Shown here piece after piece: positions 28,022 through 35,993 of a stretch of 48,133 nt of DNA. Position 1 is the first letter of the stretch. Each line of letters starts with the position of its first letter. The position numbers were made by a program, and so were the translations under genes. Below the pieces are notes generated by a model that worked only from the letters and a program-made list of their open reading frames with translations, ran no database searches and was not told the origin of the DNA. This DNA is from Bacillus sp. AFS037270 (lineage in GTDB: Bacteria; Bacillota; Bacilli; Bacillales_B; DSM-18226): contig NZ_NUNF01000051.1 in the NCBI RefSeq assembly GCF_002585305.1, forward strand, positions 16,213 through 64,345, read 5' to 3'.

Positions 28022-28210
28022 TTACTCTTTCTGCTTAAAAATAATGATTGCAAGTACTAGACCAACCACAAAGGTGAAACCCGAAAATAGGCCTAATTCT
28101 ATCTTGTTATCCCAGATTACGAAAGAATTTGATACAGTATTTGCAGTTGCTACAAAGGTCGCCACAAAAAATATTTGAGCTGCACTAAATTTCTTTCTTA
28201 CCTTCCCCAT
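28022..28210 (-). CDS. Small two-helix membrane protein (62 aa)
   Basis: Two hydrophobic segments (about residues 11-30 and 39-57) are separated by a short polar loop (WDNKIE), with a basic N-terminus (MGKVRKK). AAGGGAG precedes the ATG by seven bases. No family is recognised. It follows the 57 aa gene in the same direction on the opposite side of an 80-base gap; whether they share a transcript is unclear. Confidence 0.65.
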   Translation of the reverse strand: MGKVRKKFSAAQIFFVATFVATANTVSNSFVIWDNKIELGLFSGFTFVVGLVLAIIIFKQKE

Positions 28211-28435
28211 TGTTAACTCCCTTAGGTATTTTAACCAATCTTACATTTTATGTCATTTTTAATCTATAGGTATTTTGTCATGATGGTTATTTGCTATCCT
28301 AAGATTTCAAAACAGGATAAGGGCAATGGAACCTTCCTCTAGAAAAATTGACATAAAATTTACAATTCAAATGTCGGTAGTTTACAAATCATGCCTATAC
28401 TATGGTTATCAAATAAATAATAAGGGAGTTGCCAA

Positions 28436-28498
28436 ATGATCGAATTCTTCATTCGCCTTGTAATTTTGGTCCCTCTTTGTACGCTATTCTGTCCTTAA
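28436..28498 (+). CDS. Possible 20-codon hydrophobic peptide
   Basis: ATG 28436 is preceded by AAGGGAG at good spacing and opens a 20 aa frame that is almost wholly hydrophobic (MIEFFIRLVILVPLCTLFCP). It could be a membrane micropeptide or a leader peptide. The downstream 280 bases hold nothing it would obviously regulate. Chance is a real alternative at this length. Confidence 0.35.
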   Translation: MIEFFIRLVILVPLCTLFCP

Positions 28499-28779
28499 AC
28501 ATTCATCACTAAAAATCCCATCCTATTATCCAATACGATACCTTCCAAACCAACTCATCGCTCCCTTCATTCATTTCAGTACTTTCTCAAGCCTGAAACA
28601 ATTTTGTCCTTTTTCCCAGTGATTAAAAATAAAAATCATCCATACTAAGCACCAAAACTATTTTGATACTCAGGGAAAAAAGCATATCCCCATCATAAAA
28701 TGTAAAAACAAAGGCATATTTGATTATTTGTACTCATATACTTGTAAAACATTTTCACTAGAAAGGGGAATCTGGACCT

Positions 28780-28890
28780 ATGGATATTTGCATTTCTTGT
28801 GGAAAAGAGTTATCAATTATGGAGAGAAATAGGACTGAATGCTGGGAATGTAGAGATACAACAGTAGAAGCCTATACTGAAGAAGAATAA
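28780..28890 (+). CDS. Tiny zinc-ribbon protein (36 aa)
   Basis: A 36-codon frame follows AAAGGGG. It contains two CxxC knuckles, CISC (C4-C7) and CWEC (C21-C24), 13 residues apart, followed by an acidic tail (EAYTEEE). The spacing is that of a single zinc ribbon. A strong terminator follows at 28927-28969, supporting a real transcript. Proteins of this kind usually bind nucleic acid or partner proteins; the role here is unknown. Confidence 0.65.
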   Translation: MDICISCGKELSIMERNRTECWECRDTTVEAYTEEE

Positions 28891-28926
28891 GTCGTCCTTA
28901 TGTTCATTTGTCCCTCTGGTTTTTAG

Positions 28927-28969
28927 AAAAAGGCCCAATTCCTTTAACAGCTAAGGACTGGGCCTTTTT
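28927..28969 (+). terminator. Intrinsic terminator of the zinc-ribbon gene
   Basis: AAAAAGGCCCA and TGGGCCTTTTT form an 11 bp stem with an inner CCTT/AAGG pair, ending in T5. Confidence 0.88.
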
Positions 28970-29037
28970 GGTTTTAAAAAAATGAGCTCATTTTAGGATT
29001 ATGATTAGAACATCAGTGTTAAACTAAGTGGGAGTTT

Positions 29038-29766
29038 ATGGTACGAAGGATGGTGTCTAGTATGGATTTTGCTCAAGCACAGGATACACTGACAATTATT
29101 GAGTGGATTCTCCGGGCTGTGGTTGTTTTTTTCTTTTTGCTGATAGTGGCTAAAGTTTTAGGGCAGCGGGCCATCTCCCAATTAAGACTGCTTGATTTCG
29201 TTATCGCGTTAGTAATTGGAAATATTATTGCCCATCCGTTGTCTGACGACCATCTGGATTTAAAGGGTTCTATGACCACCACAGTTGTCTTGGTTGTTTT
29301 ATATCTTGGATGTATTTTTCTGAATCTAAAATTACCTTGGTTTAGAAGACTTGTTAACCATGCTCCCATCACCCTCATCCAGGACGGAGAAATTATTTTT
29401 AAAGGATTAAAGAAAGCGAGAATTACCATTGATGCCTTATTAGAAGAATTGCGGGAAGAAAAAGTGGTGGATTTGAAAAAGGTTTCCTTAGCGATTTGGG
29501 AGGCTGATGGTAAAATATCCGTCTTTTTAGATCCAAAATACGAACCGATTACCCCTGCTTCCTGTCAAATGAAAACAGACCCATTTGAATTGCCAAGGAC
29601 CATTATTAAGGAAGGCAGAATTAATTCAGAGGAGCTGAAACAAATACATAAGGACGAAAGTTGGGTTATTTCCGCTTTAAATCGCTCATATAAAACCGAG
29701 GTTAAAAACGTTCTTCTGGCCACACTTGATACGAAGGAAAATCTGAAAGTATTTTTATATAAGTGA
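29038..29766 (+). CDS. DUF421 membrane protein (YetF-like)
   Basis: The 242 aa protein has three N-terminal helices (about residues 25-45, 53-70 and 80-100) and a cytoplasmic C-terminal part with the DUF421 pattern RRLVNHAPITLIQDGEIIFKGLKKARITIDALLEELR. RLLDFVIALVIGNIIAHPL matches the conserved core. GGGAG precedes ATG 29038 at short spacing; ATG 29062 (MDFAQAQ) is an alternative start. Some YetF-type proteins are linked to spore membranes and germination in Bacillus, but the role is not settled. A second, divergent paralogue is at 37446-38120. Confidence 0.85.
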   Translation: MVRRMVSSMDFAQAQDTLTIIEWILRAVVVFFFLLIVAKVLGQRAISQLRLLDFVIALVIGNIIAHPLSDDHLDLKGSMTTTVVLVVLYLGCIFLNLKLPWFRRLVNHAPITLIQDGEIIFKGLKKARITIDALLEELREEKVVDLKKVSLAIWEADGKISVFLDPKYEPITPASCQMKTDPFELPRTIIKEGRINSEELKQIHKDESWVISALNRSYKTEVKNVLLATLDTKENLKVFLYK

Positions 29767-29768
29767 AA

Positions 29769-29797
29769 AACTGACTCAAAAATTTTTTTGAGTCAGC
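29769..29797 (+). terminator. Terminator-like hairpin after the DUF421 gene
   Basis: CTGACTCAAAAA and TTTTTGAGTCAG pair over 12 bp. The T run is part of the stem rather than after it, so it may act for either strand. Confidence 0.5.
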
Positions 29798-29827
29798 CGC
29801 TATTTCAGCCTTTTCAAAATTGTTGGA

Positions 29828-30394
29828 TCATTGCATCGGATTGGAGTAATCATTCACTAGGATCTGCACTTCGTCCGTTTCATGGATAATCCCCGGCCTT
29901 TCGACGGCACAAACAATCCCCCGCCGCTTATAGCCTGCTTTGACAAAACGAGTGGCAAGCTTCGAATGTTGCTCATAGTGCTTTTGAATTTCTTCTCCAG
30001 GCAATGTACATGGCATATTTTCCCCCATACAAATTAAGCCTGCTCCACTTGGGAAGAGGATTCTTGAGCCTAGCGTGAGTTTCGTTAATTCAGGATATCC
30101 CTTTACCAACAGATTTGCTCCTAACCACTCCGGCAGTACCTTTTCAATTTCTAGCTTTTTAGCAATTTGAGCTAAATCCTCCTCAGACACGATTGTAATC
30201 TGCCTGCGGTTTAGTATCTCCGTTCCTCTAGGGTACATGGGCTGTCTTGAATCTGCCTTACTCGTTATCCCAAAATGACGGTCGCCTTTTATTCCCCCAA
30301 ACTCAAGTGAAACTTCTGGAATTCTTCTGGTCACAAATGTCTCTGGAAGATCGGCAATTAATATTGACTGTATGTTTGCCACTGCTTTTTTCAA
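29828..30394 (-). CDS. MOSC domain protein
   Basis: A MOSC (molybdenum cofactor sulfurase C-terminal) domain protein of about 188 aa. FGGIKGDRHFGITS and the later MGENMPCTL with an internal Cys match the fold, which carries sulfur or binds molybdopterin-type ligands. The start is TTG 30394, six bases after AAGGGAGGG; the TTG at 30415 precedes that site and is rejected. The gene is isolated, with no molybdenum cofactor genes near it. The conserved Cys suggests activity, but the partner is unknown. Confidence 0.85.
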   Translation of the reverse strand: MKKAVANIQSILIADLPETFVTRRIPEVSLEFGGIKGDRHFGITSKADSRQPMYPRGTEILNRRQITIVSEEDLAQIAKKLEIEKVLPEWLGANLLVKGYPELTKLTLGSRILFPSGAGLICMGENMPCTLPGEEIQKHYEQHSKLATRFVKAGYKRRGIVCAVERPGIIHETDEVQILVNDYSNPMQ

Positions 30395-30536
30395 AAAAAA
30401 CCCTCCCTTTGTCAATAAGGATGTTAATTTAATATTACCATTAATAATCGCCTAAAACATGCCAATTGATTTTTGCAGCCCAATGCCAATACAATGAATC
30501 TATAATTATTATGAATTTAGTGAAGAGGAGTAAACT

Positions 30537-31460
30537 ATGTACGTTTACCGCGATTATCCCGAATTTACTTGGTCCAATTCCAGGCACAAGACCTTTTTAG
30601 AGTGCACCCGAAAGTATTATCATCAATACTATGAATCTCATAATGGCTGGGAATATGAAGCACCGGAAGAAAACAAGGCCGCTTACCGTCTTAAAAATAT
30701 CAAAAATATTCCCATTCTCTTAGGAGATGAAATCCATAAGGTTATTGACCTTCAGCTAAAAAAATTTCTAAGCGGTAAAAGCCTCTTTATGGAAAACGAT
30801 ATGATTGCTTTAGTAACGAAAGGCTTGAATAAAGCCTATTTAGATTCAACCAGATTTCGCATGCACTGGTTCCAGAAACCAAAGCGATACCAGATGCTTC
30901 ATGAAATCTACTACGGTAATGGGCTAAGCCCTGATGAGATTAGTTCTGCGAAAACGAAGCTGCAGCTATGTGTGAATAACTTCTTTAGGAGTAAAACCTA
31001 TCAAGATATTCTGAACAAGTTAGAGATGCATGTCCTGCACTCAGAGGATTTTCAAACGTTTGAAGTGAATGGTGTCGATGTATTTGTGGTCCTCGACTTT
31101 GTTTATAAAGATGTCAGTCAAGGAAAATGGATTGTAGTCGATTGGAAAACTGGTAAGGAGTCAGAGGAGGACCGGAAACAGCTTGCCCTTTATGCCCTAT
31201 TCCTTTCACAAAAGCACGATATCCCGATTGAAGACATCGTCCTTCGGAACGAGTATTTGTTAACAGGCAAAAGCCAGGAATATCAATTAACCCAGTTTGA
31301 AATTGACTCAGCTCAAGTATTAATGAATGAAAGCATCTATCATATGCTTGGCTATCTCGAAAATCCCGCAAGGAATAAGCCACTCAGTATAGACCAATTC
31401 GAGAAGAACTCTTCAAACAAGTGCCAGCGCTGTAACTTTAAAGAAAAATGTGAAGTTTAA
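30537..31460 (+). CDS. PD-(D/E)XK nuclease with Fe-S cluster (RecB/Cas4-like)
   Basis: The 307 aa protein carries the complete RecB/Cas4-type active site: H67 (GDEIHKVID), D187 (VVLDFVYK), D202 and K204 (VVDWKTGK) and Q215 (KQLALYAL). Four Cys, C23 near the N-terminus and C296, C299 and C305 at the C-terminus, have the split arrangement of the 4Fe-4S cluster in Cas4 and AddB nucleases. A 5'-3' or single-strand exonuclease role is typical of the family. No cas genes, helicase or CRISPR repeats are nearby, so it is a lone family member. GAGGAG precedes the ATG. Confidence 0.88.
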   Translation: MYVYRDYPEFTWSNSRHKTFLECTRKYYHQYYESHNGWEYEAPEENKAAYRLKNIKNIPILLGDEIHKVIDLQLKKFLSGKSLFMENDMIALVTKGLNKAYLDSTRFRMHWFQKPKRYQMLHEIYYGNGLSPDEISSAKTKLQLCVNNFFRSKTYQDILNKLEMHVLHSEDFQTFEVNGVDVFVVLDFVYKDVSQGKWIVVDWKTGKESEEDRKQLALYALFLSQKHDIPIEDIVLRNEYLLTGKSQEYQLTQFEIDSAQVLMNESIYHMLGYLENPARNKPLSIDQFEKNSSNKCQRCNFKEKCEV

Positions 31461-31466
31461 TCATGG

Positions 31467-31508
31467 TGTCAGGCACCACAAAAAGACAGTGTCCACTAGT
31501 GGCTGACA
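31467..31508. repeat. Inverted repeat with GGTGTCAGGCACC motif
   Basis: TGTCAG (31467-31472) and CTGACA (31503-31508) enclose GGCACCAC and the palindrome CCACTAGTGG (31493-31502). It fills the gap between converging nuclease and ASCH genes. Similar GTGTCAGGCACC words are, from memory, frequent between Bacillus-group genes. Only this copy is seen here. Confidence 0.5.
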
Positions 31509-31510
31509 AC

Positions 31511-31936
31511 TTACATGTCGTATTCCCATAATCCTAGGTGTCCTTTTGCAGGAATCGGCTGGTCTAGCAGCTTCATGTCTTGTACTTCCCAGGCGTAGTT
31601 TCCTTCATTGAAGTCTCCTAAGAAGTAGTTGTTCTCTGATACGATGACGCCATTTTCTAGGACGGCCCATGTGGATTGATTGTTTGTTACCTTTAAGCAA
31701 TTAATCAAGTTACAAACAGCGATAATCTTCCCAGTTGGAAGATTATCCACTGTATATCCATGTTTACCGAGTAAAGCTTGAATAGCTTTATGAGAGCATA
31801 CGGCTTTATCTACTTGTTTACTTGTATGTATTGCCAATGGTCCCCGATAGGTGGTTCTCCATGTCCTTGTTTCATATATGGCTTCTCTCAATACAAAAAG
31901 ACTAGCCCATGGCTGTTTCATCGACAAAACCTTCAT
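31511..31936 (-). CDS. ASCH domain protein
   Basis: The 141 aa protein opens MKVLSMKQPWASLFVLR with ETRTWRTTYRGPLAIHTSK following, the hallmark of the ASCH/PUA-like fold that binds RNA or modified nucleosides. GKIIAVCNLI and YAWEVQDMK are later conserved strands. Some ASCH proteins hydrolyse acylated cytidines; whether this one is catalytic is unknown. GGAAGG lies about ten bases before the ATG. It is a single gene, convergent with the nuclease. Confidence 0.85.
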   Translation of the reverse strand: MKVLSMKQPWASLFVLREAIYETRTWRTTYRGPLAIHTSKQVDKAVCSHKAIQALLGKHGYTVDNLPTGKIIAVCNLINCLKVTNNQSTWAVLENGVIVSENNYFLGDFNEGNYAWEVQDMKLLDQPIPAKGHLGLWEYDM

Positions 31937-32214
31937 GATACCAGGCCCTTCCTTAAAAGTTTGTATCTTAAAGTATTATCACGTTTTCCTGCTCCCATTC
32001 AGTCATTAAAGTTCTAGTGACTACCCTTGTGCCTCCTTTTTTTGATCTACGGTCTTCAATAAGCTCTATTGGCTACCCTCAATCTCAATTATTTATAAAA
32101 ATATTACATAGATTACATTAGACCTAACCATGTTTCTGTAGTATAGTTTGAATTGTTAGACTACTACTTTTACAGATTGTACCTAAAAATGAAATGTATT
32201 GGAGGAAACGGTAA

Positions 32215-33159
32215 ATGCAATATCGACGTTTAGGCAATACGGGATTAAAGGTCAGTGAAATCAGTCTTGGAAGTTGGCTTACATATGGCGGATATGTGGA
32301 AGAACAAAATGCCGTTGCTTCGATTGATCAAGCCTATGAATTAGGGATTAATTTTTTTGATACAGCAAACGTTTACATACGTGGTGAGGCCGAGAAGGTT
32401 GTTGGAAAGGCGTTAAGCAAATATCCAAGAAGCTCTTATGTCCTGGCAACAAAAGTATTTGGAAATATGGGCGATGGTCCAAATGACCATGGTCTATCAC
32501 GCAAACATATTATGGAGCAATGTGATGCCAGCTTAAAGCGCCTTGGCATGGATTATATTGATATTTATTATTGTCACCGTTTTCACCACGAAACCCCTCT
32601 AGAAGAAACGTTGCGTGCGCTAGATGACCTTGTCCGCCATGGAAAAGTTCTTTATCTAGGTGTAAGTGAATGGACAGCCGAACAAATAACGGAGGCAATC
32701 CATATTGCCGATAAAAAACTGCTGGACCGTATTGTTGTAAATCAGCCTAACTACAGCATGCTTCAGCGTTATATTGAAAAAGAAGTTATTCCCGTAAGTG
32801 AAAAGCATGGAATCGGCCAAGTGGTCTTTTCACCTTTAGCACAAGGTGTGTTAACAGGAAAGTACAAAAAAGGTGAGCTGCCTCCAGCACAAAGCCGGGC
32901 CGCACAAAAAGATTTAAATTTATCTCATGTGCTTACAGAGCAAAACCTTGATAAAATAGAGCAGTTAAAGAAAATTGCTGCGGAAGAGGATTTAAGTTTA
33001 AGCCAGCTTGCACTTGCTTGGATATTAAGACAGCCAAATGTGGCTAGTGCTCTTATTGGAGCAAGCCGTCCGGAGCAGCTGCTAGAAAATGTAAAGGCTT
33101 CGGGTGTGACCTTATCTACTGATAGTCTTGAACAAATTCATGAAATTTTAAATGCATAG
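32215..33159 (+). CDS. Aldo/keto reductase
   Basis: A 314 aa NADPH-dependent (beta/alpha)8-barrel reductase. The catalytic residues are in NFFDTANVYIRGEAEKVVGKAL (Asp and Tyr), LATKVFG (Lys) and IYYCHRFHHETP (His). The C-terminal coenzyme loop ALIGASRPEQLLENV fits the Kv-beta-like AKR group, like B. subtilis YccK. The true substrate is unknown; methylglyoxal or other aldehydes are common for this group. TTGGAGGAAA precedes the ATG. A strong terminator follows. Confidence 0.93.
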   Translation: MQYRRLGNTGLKVSEISLGSWLTYGGYVEEQNAVASIDQAYELGINFFDTANVYIRGEAEKVVGKALSKYPRSSYVLATKVFGNMGDGPNDHGLSRKHIMEQCDASLKRLGMDYIDIYYCHRFHHETPLEETLRALDDLVRHGKVLYLGVSEWTAEQITEAIHIADKKLLDRIVVNQPNYSMLQRYIEKEVIPVSEKHGIGQVVFSPLAQGVLTGKYKKGELPPAQSRAAQKDLNLSHVLTEQNLDKIEQLKKIAAEEDLSLSQLALAWILRQPNVASALIGASRPEQLLENVKASGVTLSTDSLEQIHEILNA

Positions 33160-33177
33160 GCTTTTAAGGCAGAAATG

Positions 33178-33218
33178 AAAGAGCACCCGCTACTTGCTTA
33201 GCAGATGCTCTTTTTTTT
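33178..33218 (+). terminator. Terminator of the aldo/keto reductase gene
   Basis: AAAGAGCA and TGCTCTTT pair, followed by T8. Confidence 0.85.
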
Positions 33219-33242
33219 GTTACTTTCTATTCACGATAGAGT

Positions 33243-33683
33243 CTAATACTCAGGTGTACGAACAACCAATACATCACAAGAAGCTGAACGAACGATAGAT
33301 CCAGACACGGAACCAATTAAGTAACGTTCAACAGCATTTAACCCTGTAGCACCACAAATAATTAAATCCGCCTCTACAAAGTCAGCGATCTCCTTCGTGA
33401 TGATCGTTTTTGGAGAACCGTATTCGACTACTGCCTTTACGTTTGTAACACCTTCAGCTTTAGCTTCTAACTGGTAGGCATTTACAAGTTCCTCTGAAGC
33501 GCGCTGTGCACGCTCAACAGTGGAGGGTTCATATGCTTCGAAAGAACGAGTATTGAAAATGTTTACTATGTTTAAAGTTGCGTTTTTGTTAAGTTTTGCA
33601 ACATCGATTGATTTGTGAAATGCGTATTCAGCTTCCTTTGAACCGTCTACAGCTACTACGATACTTTTATAATGATTTGCCAT
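33243..33683 (-). CDS. Universal stress protein (UspA family)
   Basis: A 146 aa cytoplasmic Rossmann-like protein. The ATP-binding motif G-2x-G-9x-G-S/T is visible in GATGLNAVERYLIGSVSGSIV near the C-terminus. SIVVAVDGSKEAEYAF starts the chain. It probably binds ATP and forms dimers; stress induction is expected for the family, but no sigma-B promoter was identified here. AGAAGGAGATAT precedes the ATG. It is a single gene, convergent with the aldo/keto reductase. Confidence 0.94.
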   Translation of the reverse strand: MANHYKSIVVAVDGSKEAEYAFHKSIDVAKLNKNATLNIVNIFNTRSFEAYEPSTVERAQRASEELVNAYQLEAKAEGVTNVKAVVEYGSPKTIITKEIADFVEADLIICGATGLNAVERYLIGSVSGSIVRSASCDVLVVRTPEY

Positions 33684-33762
33684 CTGTCATATCTCCTTCT
33701 ATTTGAAGCTTATACTATCTAAAAAAAGATTCTTAATCGTAGACCAAGTGCAATATCAATAT

Positions 33763-35214
33763 TTAAGATTGATGAGGCCTTTTGATGAATAACGATAGGA
33801 CAACATTAATCACCGCTAATACTAAACTAATAGTAAATACTACTGATGATCCCGCTGCTGCTGCTTGTGGCAGTTCATTGGCAGTGGCTGCTAAATAACT
33901 ATTCTCTTTGGCTGAAAAAATGGATACCAATACCGCAATACCGATAGCGCCAGCGACCTGTTGAAGCGTTTGAGTTAACGCAATTCCATCTGGATAGTAC
34001 TGTTTCGGAAGCGAATTTAACGTGTTAGTTTGGACAGAAGCAAGAACAGCACCTATACCCAGCATCATGACAATATGTGTTACCACAACCATCCATATAG
34101 CTGTGTCTGTACCAAATTGTGAATAGAAGACATAACCAATCGCTACTAAAATGGTCCCAGGCGTAATAACCGTTTTTGGACCATATTTATCAAATAAACG
34201 TCCAATAGTTGGAGCTAATACGCAGTTAAGTAAGCTTCCTGGCAGCAGGATAAGCCCTGTTGTAAAAGCAGCAATTAATAGAGTCATTTGCATATACATC
34301 GGTAAGATGACGAGCATGGACAACATATTAAAGAACGTAATAAAAGTCATAATGACCCCAAGAACGAAAAGTGGATATTTAAATGCGATTAGATTCAGCA
34401 TAGGAGTCTCCATTTTCGTTTGACGAGTCGCAAAAATAATCAGTGCTATAAATCCAATAATGATGGATCCAAGAACTGTTCCACTCGTCCAGCCTGCCTC
34501 ACCAGATACACTGAAGCCGTAAACAACCCCGCCGAATCCAATTGTCGAAAGAATAACCGATACTGCATCAATCGAGACCTTACGAACCTCATTTACATTC
34601 GGCAAATAAAGCACCCCGAAAATAAGAGAGAACAGTAAAAATGGTAATGTAACCAAGAAAATCCAATGCCAGGATAATGTATCTAATATAAGTCCTGCAA
34701 TGGTTGGACCTAATGCTGGACCTGCTAACATAACTAAGCCCATCACACCCATCGCAGCGCCTCGTTTATTTGGAGGAAAGATCGTAAAAATAACATTTTG
34801 CGTTAACGGTAAAGCAATCGCTAAGCCTGCTGCCTGGACAACACGTGCCGTCAATAAAAGACTAAATACAGGTGCCACTGCTGCTAAAATGGTCCCGATA
34901 AGGGATAGTGATATAGAAGTCAAAAACATTTGTCTTGTTGTGAACTTTTGCATCAAAATACCGGTTACAGGCACTAAAATACCTAATGTTAAGAAATAAC
35001 CTGTTGCTAACCATCCGACTGTTGTTGCATTAGCATTAAATATTTGAGCTAAATCTCCTAAGGCAATATTTAATGCCGTTTCACTAAATAGTCCCACAAA
35101 TCCTGCCACAAAAAGAGCAGCCATAATCGGACCTGTTTTAATTTGTTTGTTTACCATCGATCCTGCTTTAGCTTGTTGATTTGTAATTGATTCCGATACA
35201 ATTTGTTCACTCAT
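33763..35214 (-). CDS. MFS drug efflux transporter, DHA2 family (LmrB/EmrB-like)
   Basis: A 483 aa proton-coupled multidrug exporter predicted to have 14 helices. WLATGYFLTLGILVPVTGILMQKF (helix 2 to loop) and the antiporter motif C near AGPALGPTIAGLILD (about residues 165-179) are typical. It is 27 bases downstream of a TetR gene of the LmrA/YxaF type in the same operon. In B. subtilis the lmrA-lmrB pair has almost the same lengths and order and confers lincomycin/puromycin efflux. The substrate here is not shown. Confidence 0.92.
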   Translation of the reverse strand: MSEQIVSESITNQQAKAGSMVNKQIKTGPIMAALFVAGFVGLFSETALNIALGDLAQIFNANATTVGWLATGYFLTLGILVPVTGILMQKFTTRQMFLTSISLSLIGTILAAVAPVFSLLLTARVVQAAGLAIALPLTQNVIFTIFPPNKRGAAMGVMGLVMLAGPALGPTIAGLILDTLSWHWIFLVTLPFLLFSLIFGVLYLPNVNEVRKVSIDAVSVILSTIGFGGVVYGFSVSGEAGWTSGTVLGSIIIGFIALIIFATRQTKMETPMLNLIAFKYPLFVLGVIMTFITFFNMLSMLVILPMYMQMTLLIAAFTTGLILLPGSLLNCVLAPTIGRLFDKYGPKTVITPGTILVAIGYVFYSQFGTDTAIWMVVVTHIVMMLGIGAVLASVQTNTLNSLPKQYYPDGIALTQTLQQVAGAIGIAVLVSIFSAKENSYLAATANELPQAAAAGSSVVFTISLVLAVINVVLSLFIKRPHQS

Positions 35215-35241
35215 GTATTTTTTTAAACTCCTTTAATATAT

Positions 35242-35781
35242 TTAGTAATACCTGCGAATAACCTTTAATGGATCGCTTGCTTTTTGTGTTAAACAAAGCA
35301 TAATTCCACCTTCCATAGAGGCCGTCATCATCAGCGCAATGGATTCAGCAGATTCTTTCGGAAACCCATCTGCTGCTAACTTGTTCGAATAAATTCCTTG
35401 CATTTTACTGTATAGGTCCGAGCAAGCCCCACGGACTGTCTCACTTAGTGAAGCTATTTCGCTGATAATACTGCTAAATGTAAATCCTGTAATCGTTCCT
35501 TCTGTTTCAAAATTAACGATTAATTTTTCAATCATTCTGTTTGTAGCTTCTTGCGTAGTCGGATAAAGTTCAAAGATCTCTTCGATATCCTTGGTAATCA
35601 CTTCGTTTAAAGAATGAAGACAAGCGATTAGTAATTCTTCTTTTCCATTTGGAAAGTGATGATAAAACGAACCTTTTGAAAGGTCACATGCTTTTAAAAT
35701 TTCGCTTAATCCTACACCTATATATCCTTTTTGTTGGAAAAGTGTTGTCGCGATGTTAATTATCAGCGATTTTGTATCCAT
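35242..35781 (-). CDS. TetR family repressor (LmrA/YxaF-like)
   Basis: The 179 aa regulator has an N-terminal TetR helix-turn-helix (GLSEILKACDLSKGSFYHHFPNGKEELL) and a helical ligand domain. ATG 35781 follows GGGGGTG; the upstream GTG lies inside the probable operator and is rejected. It is the first gene of the operon with the efflux pump, so it most likely represses its own promoter. The ligand is unknown (lincosamides or flavonoids in B. subtilis relatives, from memory). Confidence 0.9.
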   Translation of the reverse strand: MDTKSLIINIATTLFQQKGYIGVGLSEILKACDLSKGSFYHHFPNGKEELLIACLHSLNEVITKDIEEIFELYPTTQEATNRMIEKLIVNFETEGTITGFTFSSIISEIASLSETVRGACSDLYSKMQGIYSNKLAADGFPKESAESIALMMTASMEGGIMLCLTQKASDPLKVIRRYY

Positions 35782-35803
35782 TCCCGTAGTACACCCCCGC
35801 CAT

Positions 35804-35852
35804 ACCAACCGGTCTGTTTGTAACTATAACAAAAATTATTTCCCTAAGTCAA
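35804..35852 (-). promoter_or_regulatory. Promoter and probable operator of the TetR-efflux operon
   Basis: TTGACT (35847-35852) and TTATAG (35824-35829) are 17 bases apart on the - strand. ACAGACCGGTTGGT (35804-35817) lies just downstream of the start and has the ACCGGT core, similar to the GACCGGTC-centred boxes recalled for LmrA/YxaF. Confidence 0.6.
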
Positions 35853-35993
35853 GGCTTTTTTCACAAATTAGACACAAACATGGTTGGATTCACTCGAAAA
35901 AATGCCAAGCTATACTAGTTTTTCAAACACATTCATAAAAGTGCCTAAAAGTAACATGCTATAAATAAAACTATTTACTATAGAGGTGTAGGA

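Noticed and set aside
30537..31460. Cas4 of a CRISPR system
   Set aside because: The fold and Cys set fit, but there is no cas1, cas2 or array nearby, so a CRISPR role is not supported.
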